In this document: one piece after another, positions 1-13,230 of the stretch
Position numbering within the stretch: the stretch's first letter is position 1
Layout of the letters: the number at the start of each line of letters is the position of its first letter
Origin: Struthidea cinerea
Taxonomy: Eukaryota > Chordata > Aves > Passeriformes > Corcoracidae
Assembly: GCA_013397865.1 (NCBI GenBank)
Contig: VZTI01001048.1
Span: 4,566,804-4,630,803 of the forward strand
DNA length: 64,000 nucleotides
Direction: 5' to 3'
Notes under the pieces: generated by a model
The model's input: the letters and a program-made list of their open reading frames with translations, nothing else
Databases searched by the model: none
Told to the model about the DNA's origin: nothing
Program-made: the position numbers and the translations under genes

Positions 1-3000
1 AGCCAGTGCACGTTTATTCCTAAATCACCATCCTCCCTACACACAGAGTTTAGGTCAGTTTAATGAACAGAAACCTAGAGAGGAAGTTCTGCTGTTCATT
101 TTAAAGAAATAAACCCACTGGTCCTGGCTGTGGCTCTGCAACAGGGACGTCTACAGTAATATTTCTCAACAAGTTTCTCCTCCTCTTCCTCCCCACCACT
201 TACTCCTATCTTGTTGCCAAACCATTCTTTCAGTATGTGCATGTCACTGTTTCTAGGACTACATACAGCCAGTTCAACTCAAAGATAACCATTTGTCTCT
301 CCTAGGTTTTGTTTCTTTTTGCCCAAAAGGCAGATAGGGTCAGTGATGGTGTGCAGCAGCTTCAAGGGCAGCTCAGCCAGCATAGCTGAGAGCAGTTGGC
401 TGCAGAGCAGAGGCAGAACAACGAGGTGACAGCAGGAATGTGCACCTTAACCTAAAAATGCTGCTGCTGCTGCCATCATAGGGAGAAAGTGTGCTCCCAC
501 TTGTGCCCCAAGATGAGGAGCAGCCCAGAGAGATGCTAGGTAAGAGCCAGGAACAGAAGAGATCAGCTTCTCAGGGGAAAACAGACCTCTCAATGCCTTT
601 AGCACTAAGCAAGTAGTCAGGGTGGTCTGAAATTCTCTATTTTAACATATGACAAAAGCCATTAACAGTTCAGTTATGCACAGTCCGTGACCTGCAGGAA
701 ATAGTCAAGACTGAAAAGAACAGGGACAGATAAATATATGGAAGCAGGGAAGACTCACCCCAGTCAGATTGGCTCACCACACCTCTGAAAACCGAATGAG
801 GAGATCCAAGATGCTTTCCCAGAGCGGGGAGGAGAGTTGTAATTGCATCATTTTTCTAGATGAGCAGTGTCAATGATTTAGGCTCCGAGTCAGTCCTGAG
901 CCCGTCAATGCCCTGTGCTGGTCCCTGGGGCACTGTGCTATTAGAAGTGATGACTTTCACAACAGGCTGCTGAGCAGGATCCAAACAGAAACACGCTTAT
1001 TACAGAAAGGAGAACTGCTACTCTATTTTTCAGTAAGAGCACGAACACGTTGCCAGTACTTTGGGCAACTTCCAGCAGCCAAATTACTGTTAATGTCCAG
1101 AATGCTTTCCACTTTTGTCTGGGAGCTTCCAGGATGAGTAAATAAGACCTCATGTACTCTTATTTCTATCAACATTTCACAGAAAGAAAAAGCCAGGAAT
1201 AAATCAGACTTGCTAGAATCACCCTGCAAGCACTATTCACATCTTCTGACTGCCAGGTTTATGCTTCCACCACTAAATCACACTTCACGTTTGCTGCCTA
1301 AAATTCCAGTAATCTCATGAGGAGGAGAAAAAAAAAGTGCTCTTCCCTTCCAACTCACAATTTTTGCATGACAAGATATACACCAAAAGGATCTGCATTC
1401 AAGAGCAGGAAATAGGGAAGGAAGAATTAAGGGACTTTGCAGATAAAAAGAACTGTTTGAGAAGTTTAGCTCACTCTGTTAGGCAGAAGGGAGCTAAGCA
1501 CACAAACTGAAAAAATATCAATCGTGTCCAATTTGCAGCTTCTAATATGTTTTTTTATCTTGCACACCTTCTAGAGGCTAATCTCCAAACCAAGTACTTT
1601 TGCATTTGATTACCATCTCAAAAGACATATGAGTTCCCAATGATAAAGAAAAGAAAAACCCAAACATTTATGTGTGTAGAGTGTTTCTGATGGAACACAA
1701 TCCGCACATATTTACAAATCCAAACCCCACACACTAACAGTTCACTCATTTTTGTTGGCTTTAAATTAATTTTAACAAATGAGGCAGAAACTTCTGAAAT
1801 AGCATATAATGCAAAATATGACAAACCCCACATTCATATCTATCACTGAGTTAGCCCACTTCATCCAGGAACTAACATCCAAATGTTTCAGGGTAAGGAA
1901 AATCATAAGCCATATGCAACCCTTCAGTGACCTTAACTGGGCATAAAACAGGCAAATCTACATTTTCAGGTACACTATATATTACACACAGACATAAAAA
2001 TGCCATAACCTTTATTTAAATCATAAAACACCGGTTTACACCCAAAGTTCTACTACTTCATCAGCATGCTAAGTCTAAGCATAGAGACCTACAAGCCAGA
2101 AACAAGGAAGAGAAGGAATAAAATGGAAGTGAAAATGTCTGGTATGTGTTTTTGTTAAAAACCACTCCTTAAAATGACTGTTAGCAATTAATCTGTTCAG
2201 GTGCATATATGTTGAACTACACCAATAATTTAATCACTGTCTACTTGCTTAATGTACCTATAAGCATATATAAGCACAAAGAAACCCCAGATGATACAGT
2301 AAGTTGAAATTAATTATAAGCAAACAGTCAAAACTTAGGTCTCAAAACACTGTAATTGCTCCACAGAATTTTTACAAAAAGGCACTGAAAGCACAGAAAA
2401 AAGCTTTCTATGTCTTTCCCACAAGCTCCCAGCTTTAGGTGGAGTTTAAAAAAACGTGTGTGGGGAGACAGCAGATTTGCAAGAAATGTGCAAAAGTTCA
2501 AATGACATTCAAAGAAAATCAGTGGAGTAAAAGAAAAAAGTGTCCCGTTGGGAAACATAGTGTACACTGTCAGTTGCAGATGTCAAGCACAAATTAAGAA
2601 AGCATTAAGACAAATTTTTATATGTAGACACTAGCTAGTGTCTAAATGTGATGAACATGGAAACCAACAATCACTGAACTCTCCACCCAAACCACTGATT
2701 TATGAAATCCTGATTTCCGAAAGGGGCTGACAAAAGAAGTAAAATAAAGTAAAATCAAAGCTGCAAATCAAGCATCCCAAATATAAGAGAGATTTTACAT
2801 GTACTATGAACGCTAGATGTCCACTTTATCAACATCACAGCTGAAAATAAATCTGTATTGTAAACAAAAAGCAAGGACTCAAATCAACCAGAATAAACAA
2901 AAGTTAAGATTTTGCAGAAAAATATATTCACGACAGCAACTATAATAACTAGTACATCAACTCTTTTAAGAGGTGTTAGATTTTATCCATTTCCTTTAAC

Positions 3001-6000
3001 ATTTCCGCCTTTGGCTGAGATGAATCTGGACGTTAGCACAAAACCATGTTTCCCCAGGGGCTCTGACAGGGCTGTGTGTGAGTGACCTCCCCAGAGCCGA
3101 TACAGACTGGACACAAGGGGATGCTCCCCCCTTGCAGCCAGGGAGCAGCACTTGGCTCCTCCTCTGAGCCCCTGAGGGATTGTCCCAGTTTGCTCTGGTT
3201 TTATGACCCTCCAGAAAGGATCAAGAGGAGGTCAGTCTAAGGAACAGGGATGATTCAGTGAATGACGCATCAAGGAACTCGGACTGCGGGTCAAGAAATC
3301 CCAAGGAAGAAAAAGCATATTCTCATTCTAGCAGAAGTCAAAAGAACAGCCAGGAAGCTCATCAATAAAAGCAGATATTTGTGTCAGTACTCTGACTTTG
3401 AGCACGCAGTATGTCTAGTTCTGGTCAGAAATTAGTCTCTTGCACAAACAAGCTACCATATAAACCAACCCAAGGTAACCGCATCAATACAAAACCCAAA
3501 ATCGCACATTCCAGAAAGAGAGCATTTAATCTTCACCATATATTTCTTCAATTAGTATGCTTGAAGTTATTGGGAAATACATGTGAAAAACTAAAGGTCC
3601 AAAGAAACTGTTTAAAAGTTTGCTGACTTCTCCACTAAGACAGGAAGGAAGTTATAAGAATGTTTAAGCCCACTGACACAGCACTGGTGTTTTATCAGAA
3701 TATTAATGTTAGCAGACATTTTTAGTGGACCCTAAATCACAAAATTGTGTTTTAAACAAAGCTTTTAGCATTGGACTGCAGAGAAATGCTCACATTCAGC
3801 CAAAAAGAGAGAAAAAATCATAAGAGAAGTGGGAAATCAGCATGCAGTTTTGAAAGGCTTTCTTCTTTTTGTTAACAATTCATAACCAAAAGCTGTGTTT
3901 GGCAATACTGCAAGGAAGGTGCAGTAACCCCTCAGGTTACTACCACGTTATAAAAAAAGGCTTGGCTTTTTTAAAAAGAGAAAGGGTGGGTGAATAAAAC
4001 TCACCGTTGCCTATCTTCCCTATGCTGTTAGCGATATAGCAACATAGAAAAGAATTAACAATTGGTGAATAGTTTATGGGAATACAAGCATTCATCCCAA
4101 GCAGGTTAGAACTAGAGAAAACTACATCTTGAGATCATTCCGACGCAGGGTTTACTTCCAATAAAAAGGCACACAATACAGTTTGTGTGCTACAAATGAT
4201 CTGTCCAAATTATCAAATTATCCAGATTATAAAGATTTTTTTAAAGGCTACCACGGCAAAGAAAACTACCTACCTAGTTATACCAACAAATTATCAGCAG
4301 ATCAATTAAAACATGAAGATTAATAGCATGTAAAATTTCCCATAGTAACTGCCAATGTACAAACTCACAGCCTCCTGTAAAGAAAAGCAGAATAACTGGT
4401 CTCACATTTACCTTACGTTGGATAATAGCATACACAGGTAATAACCAAGGCATTTTGACTTGCTCCCTGACAACATTTTGTGCAGCCACCCTCCTAGGTT
4501 ATTGCCTAAAAACTAGTGTGGCTGTAATTATAACGTTGCTCCCCTGGTGTAAGAATATACATTTATGTCAGAAGATATTTGTGCAGCCTGTGTGCACTGC
4601 TGGGGGAGGTGAGGAAACTCTGCTATCATAAGCAGCTCTGCTCTGTAATCACAAATTCCTCATGGCTGTCACAGGAGCCTACATCTATCTGAAGTTTGCC
4701 TGGACATTCCTAAAGCTCTTTAAACATAAGAGTCCTTCATTTGACAAGGGGAGCACAGGAAGGGCTGGTTGGATGGCACTGCAAGGAGCAGCACTCAGCC
4801 TCCTCTGCAGAATAGGACACCAGCAAAGATCATCCACAATCACCTGGCTGTTCCCTAGCAGAGCAGGTGCATACAAAAACCAGTTTTTCAGGTCTGAACT
4901 CAAATTGTAGGGTAACCACGCAACAGACCACCCAAGGGTCTGCGACTGGCCAGCGGTCACACAGCAGCACAGGGAACCAGAATCAAAGTCTGCTTGGATC
5001 CTTCTCACAGAGCAAAGAAAAGCCCGTGCTGGGGGTGTCAAGTACAGGAACAGGAACATGGGAAGCCTGGGAAATATTGACTAAATCCTAAAGAACACTT
5101 CAAAGAAGGAAGATTCAGGGAACAGCATGCTGTGTAGTTTGTTTTGCACCGACCAGCAATCGCTAGCATCACCTGGAAAACTGCTTTAAAAATTCCCCCT
5201 CACTACTAGCTCTATGTCTTTGTGACTGTCAGCTATCTCATGCCTCCAGGAGTTAAGTGCTCCTAGCACATGGGACCCCAGAAAAGTTTGTTTACTTCAC
5301 AGAGTCAGAACTGATTTTAATGTCCAGGGCATTTGTTCCTAAGGTCCAGGCTGAGTGAGTGGGCGCAGAGAGGCATCACCCAGAACCCTGAGGTGCTTAA
5401 AGCACTTGCATATGGGGTGGACACAAATACAGCTGGCTGGTGTCTTCCAAAGAAGGCACAAATCAGGGTGATACCATCACGAACTTGCATACAAAAAGAG
5501 AACTTATTAAAATTCAACCACAAAGCTGGAAAGAGCAATGCTACTCTGATAAACCAGTTTAGTTACAACTACATCCAAAATCCCTGTGTAAACATGCTTG
5601 ATAAATGGTTATGGAATATGGAACCAATATAAGAAAAGAACAACTCTTATTTCTTGCCTAAATCTGTCCAGAATCTTGAAAAGCAAAACTTCCTCCTTTA
5701 TTCTCCCAATATAAGATTCATTAATTGCAATTTAATCTCCTTTATCTAACAAGATTGTTAAATAATTGGTCTGCACCTGACCAGAAGCAATTAACACCCA
5801 CATGCATCTCTGCTCAGACTGACAACCTGTGTCACTGAATCGTGTTCTACAACTCCACAAGTGAGCTCTGAACATGCAAGCAATCAACACATCAGCTCAC
5901 TGGGGAAAATAAAACAGCCTGTGTGGAATTTCGCCTTTTGTGGCACTCTAAAAACTGCATCAAACTGCTTTTACAAAGTAACTACAGTGGGTTTTTGCTA

Positions 6001-9000
6001 TTTCTTTGAAAGCTAAACATGGTGTTCATACTGTTATCAAATCAAGTTATCACTTTTCAGAGCAACTCCTTGTTCTGAGTACCTTGAACAGCTGTGAATT
6101 TTGTGTATGTGCAATAACACTGCACAGTCTCAAGCAAACCACAATATACATCAACTGTTGCTGCAGGGCTGCAAAGCTTCTTCAGCCTTATTTTAAAAGT
6201 GCAGCATCCTGAGGGAGAAGGGAGCGGGGGACTTGTAATTGTTACAATTAGCAATCTAAAATTAAAAAGTAAAAAATACTAAATTCAAAACAGGATACTC
6301 CTCAGGAACTTGAAAAAAAAAATACAGATGATTTTTAAAAAGCACTACAGTGAAATATTTTTATGTTCATTTCCTGCTGTACAAGTAAAACAGCGGAACA
6401 GAGCTCTTAAGAAATACTGAAATTGGGATAACAATTCAACTGGCAATACCTCCAACCAAAGCACAGTCCAGGTCACTTTTCCAGCATGTTTTCAGAAGTG
6501 TAACTTACTACTGGGATAACCAGGAGCCCAATTTTACAGTACAGCCACCACTGACAAGGAGGGAACTGTCCCCGTCTGTCTCTCTAGAAGTTCAACAACA
6601 CATTCTGGCCACTTCCTCTAGCCTGGTTGTTCTGTTCCTACAGAGGAAAAAAAAAAAACTCATACTTAAAAAATGCTTATCCTGTGAAAAAAAATTGCAT
6701 TTTGTCCATTTAGCTTCATGAATCATCTCTGCAGCAGGTCAGATGAGCACCAGTGCTGACTTCAGGGCGGGGTGGAAGCACAGGGGCAGGAAGGGAACAG
6801 AGCTGCTGGCTTTTAATGACAGCTGCTCCTTGAGCCAGCTTAGCTGCACCATAAAAATCACAGCCTTCAGTGCATTTACTCCTGTGTTCATACTCAAAGT
6901 CATACATTTCTAGAGAAAAACCACTTTTTTTATTCAAACATCATTAGTCATTGTTACGTAACAAGTGAGCAGAAAGGGATTTAAAGTTCCCAGGACGTTC
7001 CCAAAAGAGGCTGTGTCCTCCTGTATATACACAAGACCTTGCTGGAAAAAAAGAAAAATCATTAAGTTAATGAACAAGGTGGATACTTCATAACAGAGCA
7101 AAATTGGGCCCAAAAACCCCAAAACTCAATCTGCTCACAAGCATACAAAGTGACTGGTAATTATGTAAAATCCAGAAGAATATAAATTTTAACCTCAAAA
7201 CCAAGTTCCTAATTAAAATGTATTAGTAATGCCTACATACATTTACCACATTTTCTGTTACTTGTATTAGTTTATTCCAATAAACATGTATCTCACGAAT
7301 ATATAAATGTTTGTTTTCTTGGCATTGAAATGCCTGCCATCTTCACAGCTGAAACTGCCAGCAAAGGAGGAGTAGAAGGTCAGGCAAAGAGTGTCAGGAA
7401 GTGAGAAAGTTCTGATGGCGGTACCCCAACTTCCTTTCAAATGAGAAAATTGAAACCAAAATTCTGTTCTGCCACTGCAACTTAGCTTTTTGATTTATTC
7501 CCACATGTGCTCAGTAGCAATAACAGGGAAAAAGAGACAGACACACGGAAAAGCTCCAGTACAAAGTTCATCCTCTTTCAACTTGACCCAATCTGGGTTT
7601 TTCCCCACAGCCTAAGTCTGAGCTTGTTTGAGCAAGCAGGTCCTGCCTGAAATACCGCAACAGATGGGCTCAGGTTGACATGAGACAGATGCTAAGAATA
7701 TCTGGCATTTCAATGATCAGGGCTTTATTGCCCATTGCCATTAATTTCAGCTGAGTTTGAACAAACCTCAGTGAGCTCAGTCTGTCCCAATCCACCTTTG
7801 TGAGCTCCTTCCCAGCTGCACTCCTTACCCAGCCCTTCCGTGTGCTCTGTCATCCTGTTGGAACGCTTGTTCCCTCACCATTTTGGTTACTTGGATGGAA
7901 AATGGTATTCAAGTAAGAATTAGTCACTGCTAGGTGGTTTGATCATCGACTAGTTCTTTCAAAGAACCTCCAGTATGAACGTATATTTTTATATAAATAA
8001 TGCAGAAAATGTCCCAGACTGGGCATTAAGTGAATAATTAAGTAATGACTAAAACCCAGGCTATAGTACAAATGAAGAGCATCTTACTGCAATATTTTAT
8101 TCAACTCATTGAAATGCTAACTCATTATTATTAGTCATAACAAATATTCATGGAGTGAAAAGTAACAACCTAAACCCAAAATTATACAATCATAGGTAAA
8201 CTATTTCTACATTTGTCTACCTATAAAACACTTCCTATGTTGTCTCCTTCCTTGAAATAAAGCATCCAGTCTCAAGACCTGACAACTTTATCAAAGCCCT
8301 TTAAAGCATCTTTCTATTGATTCTGAGACTTTGCTTGTGGCTTTAGAACAAGCCATTTACAAGGCAGCATTATCCAAAAAAAAAGAATTTATTGCTATTC
8401 TTGCTGAACACCTCAGAAAAATACATTCCTTTCGTTGTGGGCTGAATGAGAACTTGCATGTCAAACAGCACTTGTCTCTGCATCCCACAGAACAGAAGGT
8501 GGGACAAAACCCTACCACTACTCTTAAGCGATGCAGGACACTGGAGAAAGAGCCTGAAAATTACCTCCTTCAATTATCTTTGCCAGAAGGCCCCAGCAGC
8601 AACCTGAGCAGAGCAAACACACAGACACTGCAGTGAACAAAGCACACACGGAGCACTGGGGCACTGGAGGGAGAAGCTGCCAGAAGCAGCCAGCTCTGCT
8701 CAGAAAAACTTGTCACCTTTCTCTGACTTATGCCAGTTGCAGCCTTGGTAATCGTTGTTATTTCTGTTTTTAACTAGAATCATTATTTATTCACTTTAGT
8801 TTTGTGCCCAGAGACAGAAGTTAAACACACCCTGTTGGTTCCTTCTCTCTAATTACAGACCAGAAGCTACTTTTATTGCTGAAAAGAGGATTACAGAACA
8901 GCTGTTAAGAGAGGAACGTTTTGGCCATCAGCTGTGAAGGAAGCTCTCAGGAAAAGCGGTGTATACAGGCCTGCTGTCACAGGAGACAGTTTTCACTTTG

Positions 9001-10702
9001 TTTCTTCTTTAATGCACAACAGACCTCAAGCCTCTGAACTGTAGGGCCTGTGCAGTAAAAATCAAACCATCAGCTTGGCTGCTACAGAGGAGGATGTTTG
9101 TTTATTTTTTATAAAAGTGCTACTGAAAAGAGACTACACAAAACAAAGCTGTTTGAAGGGCACATTTTGACATGTCATAATTACAAGGTACTGAGGTAAA
9201 AAAATGCTTTGGTTAGAAAAGGAACAACAGCCCCACGTTTTACTTAAATTCTGCTGTTTATCTTTGAGTAACCTAGACAAAAACATCCCACCTTTTACAC
9301 CTTAACTTCACTAAAAGGTAACATTCAGCAGTAGCAACCTACACACAGCGTGCAGGAATATATCACTACAGCATATTTATGCTATCGTATGTGATTACTA
9401 AGCAAAGAAAAACATTCCCAAAGGAAAGATCCAATGTATGGCTTGCCCCCCTGCCTGCGGATATGGAGCACCCTGCTGCTCAGCACCTCAAGGCAGAGCC
9501 TGGATCCTACTTGAGGAGCCTCAGGAAGACAGGATGGTGTTAGAGGTGAAAGACAAACAACATCAGTTACTTGAAGTGATTTCCAAGTCTCTGGAGATAA
9601 CAACGATAATGATTTTTATTATGAGATAGGAGTGTTGTAAAATTCCTAATTTTTTAAGACAGCATTTTTTTCCAGGTGAAAATGTTGTAGTTTTATAAGT
9701 AAGAGTAGGAGAAAATCTGAGATCAATGTCTTTACTGTTCTCACAATGTGAAATGTAAAATGCATTTTTTTAGCAAACACAAGACAGACTCTTCATGAAG
9801 TCTGCTGTAATGGCCTGAGGAAGAAGTTGCACTTCCTTATTGTAATACAAGATGATCTAACTGGACAGTGCTTACAAACTATTTCACACTGTAACATCCT
9901 GTCAGTTTAGCAAATAATCATCTTGAAACTTTGCAGATGTTAGTTTAATCGATTATCTCCCTCTTTATGCGGTATTCAGGTTAGCTCTTTGAATGGCACT
10001 TTAAATTTGAATATTGGCTGGGTTTTATTACAGAAGAAAAGAGATCTTTGGCTCAGCCAGGTCTCGACTCTCATCTGAAAAGCCTTGTTGGTTTAAGGAA
10101 GGTCTGTAACTCTTGAGCAGCGCTTGTGAACTCTTTGGAGCTGCTTGTGAGCACAGCTGTTGTCAGAGAGAGCCAAAGAACAGCAGAGAGCAGCGAGTGG
10201 CAGCGCAGTGGCCGAGGCTCCCCAGTGCCACTGACCCTCCCGTGGCACCCACAGCACATCCCATTCCTGCCCAGCTGCGCCCACACACCTCAGCTCCCAG
10301 GCTGACTTCCTAGGACAATAAAACACTCCTGGATCCGCAGAAAAAGGTATTTCTATACAGAAAAATTTACTTGCAGTAGCAAGAAAAAATATACTTGCAA
10401 TACAGAAGCTTTGCAGGTGCTGAGTGCAGTTTGACCATTACATTGTATTAATCTGAAACAAATCCAGATCCTTTTTCAGAAAGACAAAACATAGCTTCAA
10501 CACAAACTCTTAGACTGAGGGAGCAATCACCGGGTGAAGTATTTCACCCTATGTTTTACAGTCTTCCTAATAAGTTAAAATCAGAACAAGTAATTTTGAT
10601 AAATTCTGCAACGTTAAACCCAAGTCAATGGCATAAAACAAGAAAAAATCTAAGATTTCAATTTAGAGATTTTATTGTAATTGCATGGTGAATACTGTTT
10701 CC

Positions 10703-10719
10703 TTTTTTTTTTTTTTTTT
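10703..10719. repeat. Poly-T run of 17
   Basis: Simple homopolymer in noncoding DNA. Confidence 0.9.
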
Positions 10720-11557
10720 AATCTAAGAGCAACTGGCAATTACACAAACGCCCACCTTAACAGAAAACAGTGATCATCGTCTCTAGGCTTACACCTTAAA
10801 CTAATTAGCTCTCAACCAGCACCTGCTCTTTCACTTAGCACAAGCCCTGAGAACACAAATACCCACATACATTAGGGAATGAAGTCTCTCTTGTTTACTC
10901 TTAATGGTGTTGACATTAGCTTCATTAAGAAAAATTTAAGAAGTTTAATGGCTGCTTTACAAGAACCCCCAATGACCCTAATTGCTATTCCTAATGGCTT
11001 CTGGAAGCAAAAATAACATGCTATAATGGCCATTAGAAACCCATATTGGCTTACTGTTTTCAGAGGTATTGCACATACCCCTCTGTTTCTGTTCCACACT
11101 TCTGGATAGGGGAAATTGTCAAGGTGTGGTGCCTTTGGCAAATACTGGTTTTAGAGTCACCCACTCCAATGAAGAGTTTTTGCAGAAGTACTTAATTCAC
11201 TATAGACACAAATATACCATGAATGCACTGTATCATACCTCAACACATTCTTTTTCCACCTATAGAGGATCATAAAAAGCTGTCCAGATCAGGACTTCAA
11301 CATTTGAAAGATCAGAATACCTAAAAAAACAATGAAACCCCTCCAACTCACACAACAATCACATCCCACTCTTTATTCATTTACTTCTGACCCAGACACA
11401 AGCATCAAACCCTCCTGGAATTTTTTTCTTTCTCTCCTGGAATCCTGCTTGCATAAAAGGAGTATTGAAAATTATTCTTATTAGCCTTTAAAATATATAA
11501 TAGCTATAGAATTTCTTTATAGTACTTTTCCTTTTTAGACATAAAATAAACAAGCTC

Positions 11558-11694
11558 ATATATATATATATATTTTTTTTTTTTNNNNNNNNNNNNNNNN
11601 NNNNNNNNNNNNNNNNNNNNNNNNNNNNNNNNNNNNNNNNNNNNNNNNNNNNNNNNNNNNNNNNNNNNNTATATATATATATTTTTTTTTTTTT
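11558..11694. repeat. (TA)n-(T)n tract duplicated on both sides of an assembly gap
   Basis: Left of the gap the sequence is (TA)n followed by about T12. Right of the gap the same (TA)n followed by T14 appears again, then unique sequence. Either the repeat is long and unresolved, or the two contig ends overlap. Confidence 0.85.
11585..11669. other. Assembly gap, 85 N
   Basis: A run of 85 Ns between identical low-complexity flanks. Confidence 0.99.
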
Positions 11695-12871
11695 TGAGGT
11701 GCGCTCCTTTTAGAAGTTCCCAGGTCGCTCTTTTCTATTTGCAAAAAAAACCCCACACCCATCCCCCCAAGCCTTCCATCATGAATCTTAGCAGAAAACA
11801 GTAAGGTCACTAATGCAGGTACATTTACATCCTATTTCCCACTATGAAGTAATTTTCATATCACTGTGCCCAGAAGCTTTATTTCCTGTAATAAATCTCA
11901 ACCACTTCAGAAACAAATCCAAAATTTTCAGGTACACTTGTGAGGATTTTCCCCACCTTGTATTTGCACAGCACTTATCACAGCATGGTCTTGGGCCACA
12001 ACCGAGCGCGTCAGGCTCTCAGTAATACAAATAAAATAGAATACATCTGACAGGAGAAAAACAGACTTCTATGCTGAACCAAATTCAAACATTACACTGC
12101 ATATTTACTTTGCGTGTCCAAAAAGGGTTTCAAAGTGTCTCTGCCCAGTTCTCAGCACTTGTGCTGACCACATCCTTACTGCTTATGACAGAAGTCTCAG
12201 GCTTCACAGACTTGAGTCCTGTCCTGGGTCATTGCTGATGATACGCCCCGTTCCTGATCCTTCACCTGCCACTGGCAAACATCAGATCCCAGCAACAGTG
12301 ACCCAATGCTGTTCTATGTTTTAAAGTATTTTAACCCCTTTATTAACCGCGGTTATAAAAATGCCATAACACGTCCCATGGAGATTAGAAATATTCAGCA
12401 GTATAAAAAGACAAAACCCAAACTTCTGCAAAAAGACACAAACCAAACTTCTGCTGATATTTCAAGCACGCTCTGGTATTTAAGTACCTCCTTCAGCAGT
12501 TTAAAGCCCTATTGTGCTAAAAAAGTGCAATCCAAAAAGGATCCAAAATACCCTCTAGTAAGAAGCAGCCAGCTTTTGGCTTTTGAGTGCAAAAGACAAC
12601 CCCAAACTTCTCCATTCATGAGCCAATGCTCAGGCCTCGCAGCTTTACCAAATCCGCCTTTTCTGAGCAAAATAAACTTGGAGAAGAGGTTTATGGGCCT
12701 CAACACTTGTTCGCCGTTCCCAAGTGTATCAAGTGGTGTCATACGAGGTAGCAAATTACCATTATACGGGAAACCCATCGAGCCTTCGACTCTTGCTGTC
12801 GTGCTCCACGCAGCGCGACCCCTGAGCCCTCACCCTCCCAGGGCATCTCCCCTCCCGCGGCGGTCTCTCAC

Positions 12872-13230
12872 CTGCGGCCGGCGGAACAGCAGCAGGCAGC
12901 GGGGTCGGGGCTGGAGCTGGGGCCGGGACCGGGCTTTTCTGCTGCTGCTGCTGCTGCTGCTCCTCCTCCTGCCGCCGCCCGAGGTGTCTCTGGGGCCCGC
13001 GGAGCCTCCCTGGCGCGGCGAGGGCGGGACCGCGGCGGCATCGCCCCTCCTGCCGCTGCCTCTCCTCCGGCACGGGCAGCGCCGGCGGCACCTCCGGGGG
13101 ACCGCCCGAGGGCCGAGGAGCTTCCTCCCGTGGTGAGGGGCTTCCCCGTCAGCTCTGCCCCGCTCCGGGTCTGCAGCACCCCGTCCCGCACAGCTCGGGG
13201 GTTCCGTGTGTCCCCCCAGCAGCGTTCACA
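12872..13230 (-). other. Putative first exon of an ADCY7-like transcript
   Basis: The minus strand has a strong donor, CGGCCGCAG|GTGAGAG, with the last exon base at 12872. The upstream limit is a guess. One frame stays open from an ATG at 13191 to the donor, with a second in-frame ATG in the context GGGGCGATGC. It encodes an Ala/Pro/Arg-rich peptide that includes AAAAAAAEKPGPG. The known ADCY7 protein starts differently as I remember it (MPAKGRYFLNEG), so this is more likely 5' UTR with upstream ORFs than ADCY7 coding sequence. It could also belong to a different gene. Confidence 0.45.
12939..12961. repeat. (CTG)n trinucleotide repeat in the CpG island
   Basis: Seven CTG units plus a partial one, followed by CCT and GCC triplets. 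On the minus strand it is (CAG)n inside the putative first exon and would be read as poly-Ala, poly-Gln or poly-Ser depending on frame. Confidence 0.95.

Larger units (their letters stand above)
1..12871. other. Noncoding region, probably intron 1 of the putative ADCY7 transcript
   Basis: No ADCY7 coding exon or other recognisable exon is found on either strand. Open frames are short (up to about 124 codons) and look random. The region contains a GC-richer patch near 3040-3200, a T17 run at 10703 and an assembly gap at 11585. I see no tRNA, snRNA or transposon signature. Confidence 0.55.

Noticed and set aside
4685..5059. 124-codon minus-strand ORF
   Set aside because: No splice, start or family support. 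An overlapping plus-strand frame is equally open, so it is chance.
12306..13136. The longest ORF in the window as a protein-coding gene on the plus strand
   Set aside because: Poor start context, no family similarity, and its second half is CpG-island sequence with few stops on any frame. Kept only as a low-interest finding.
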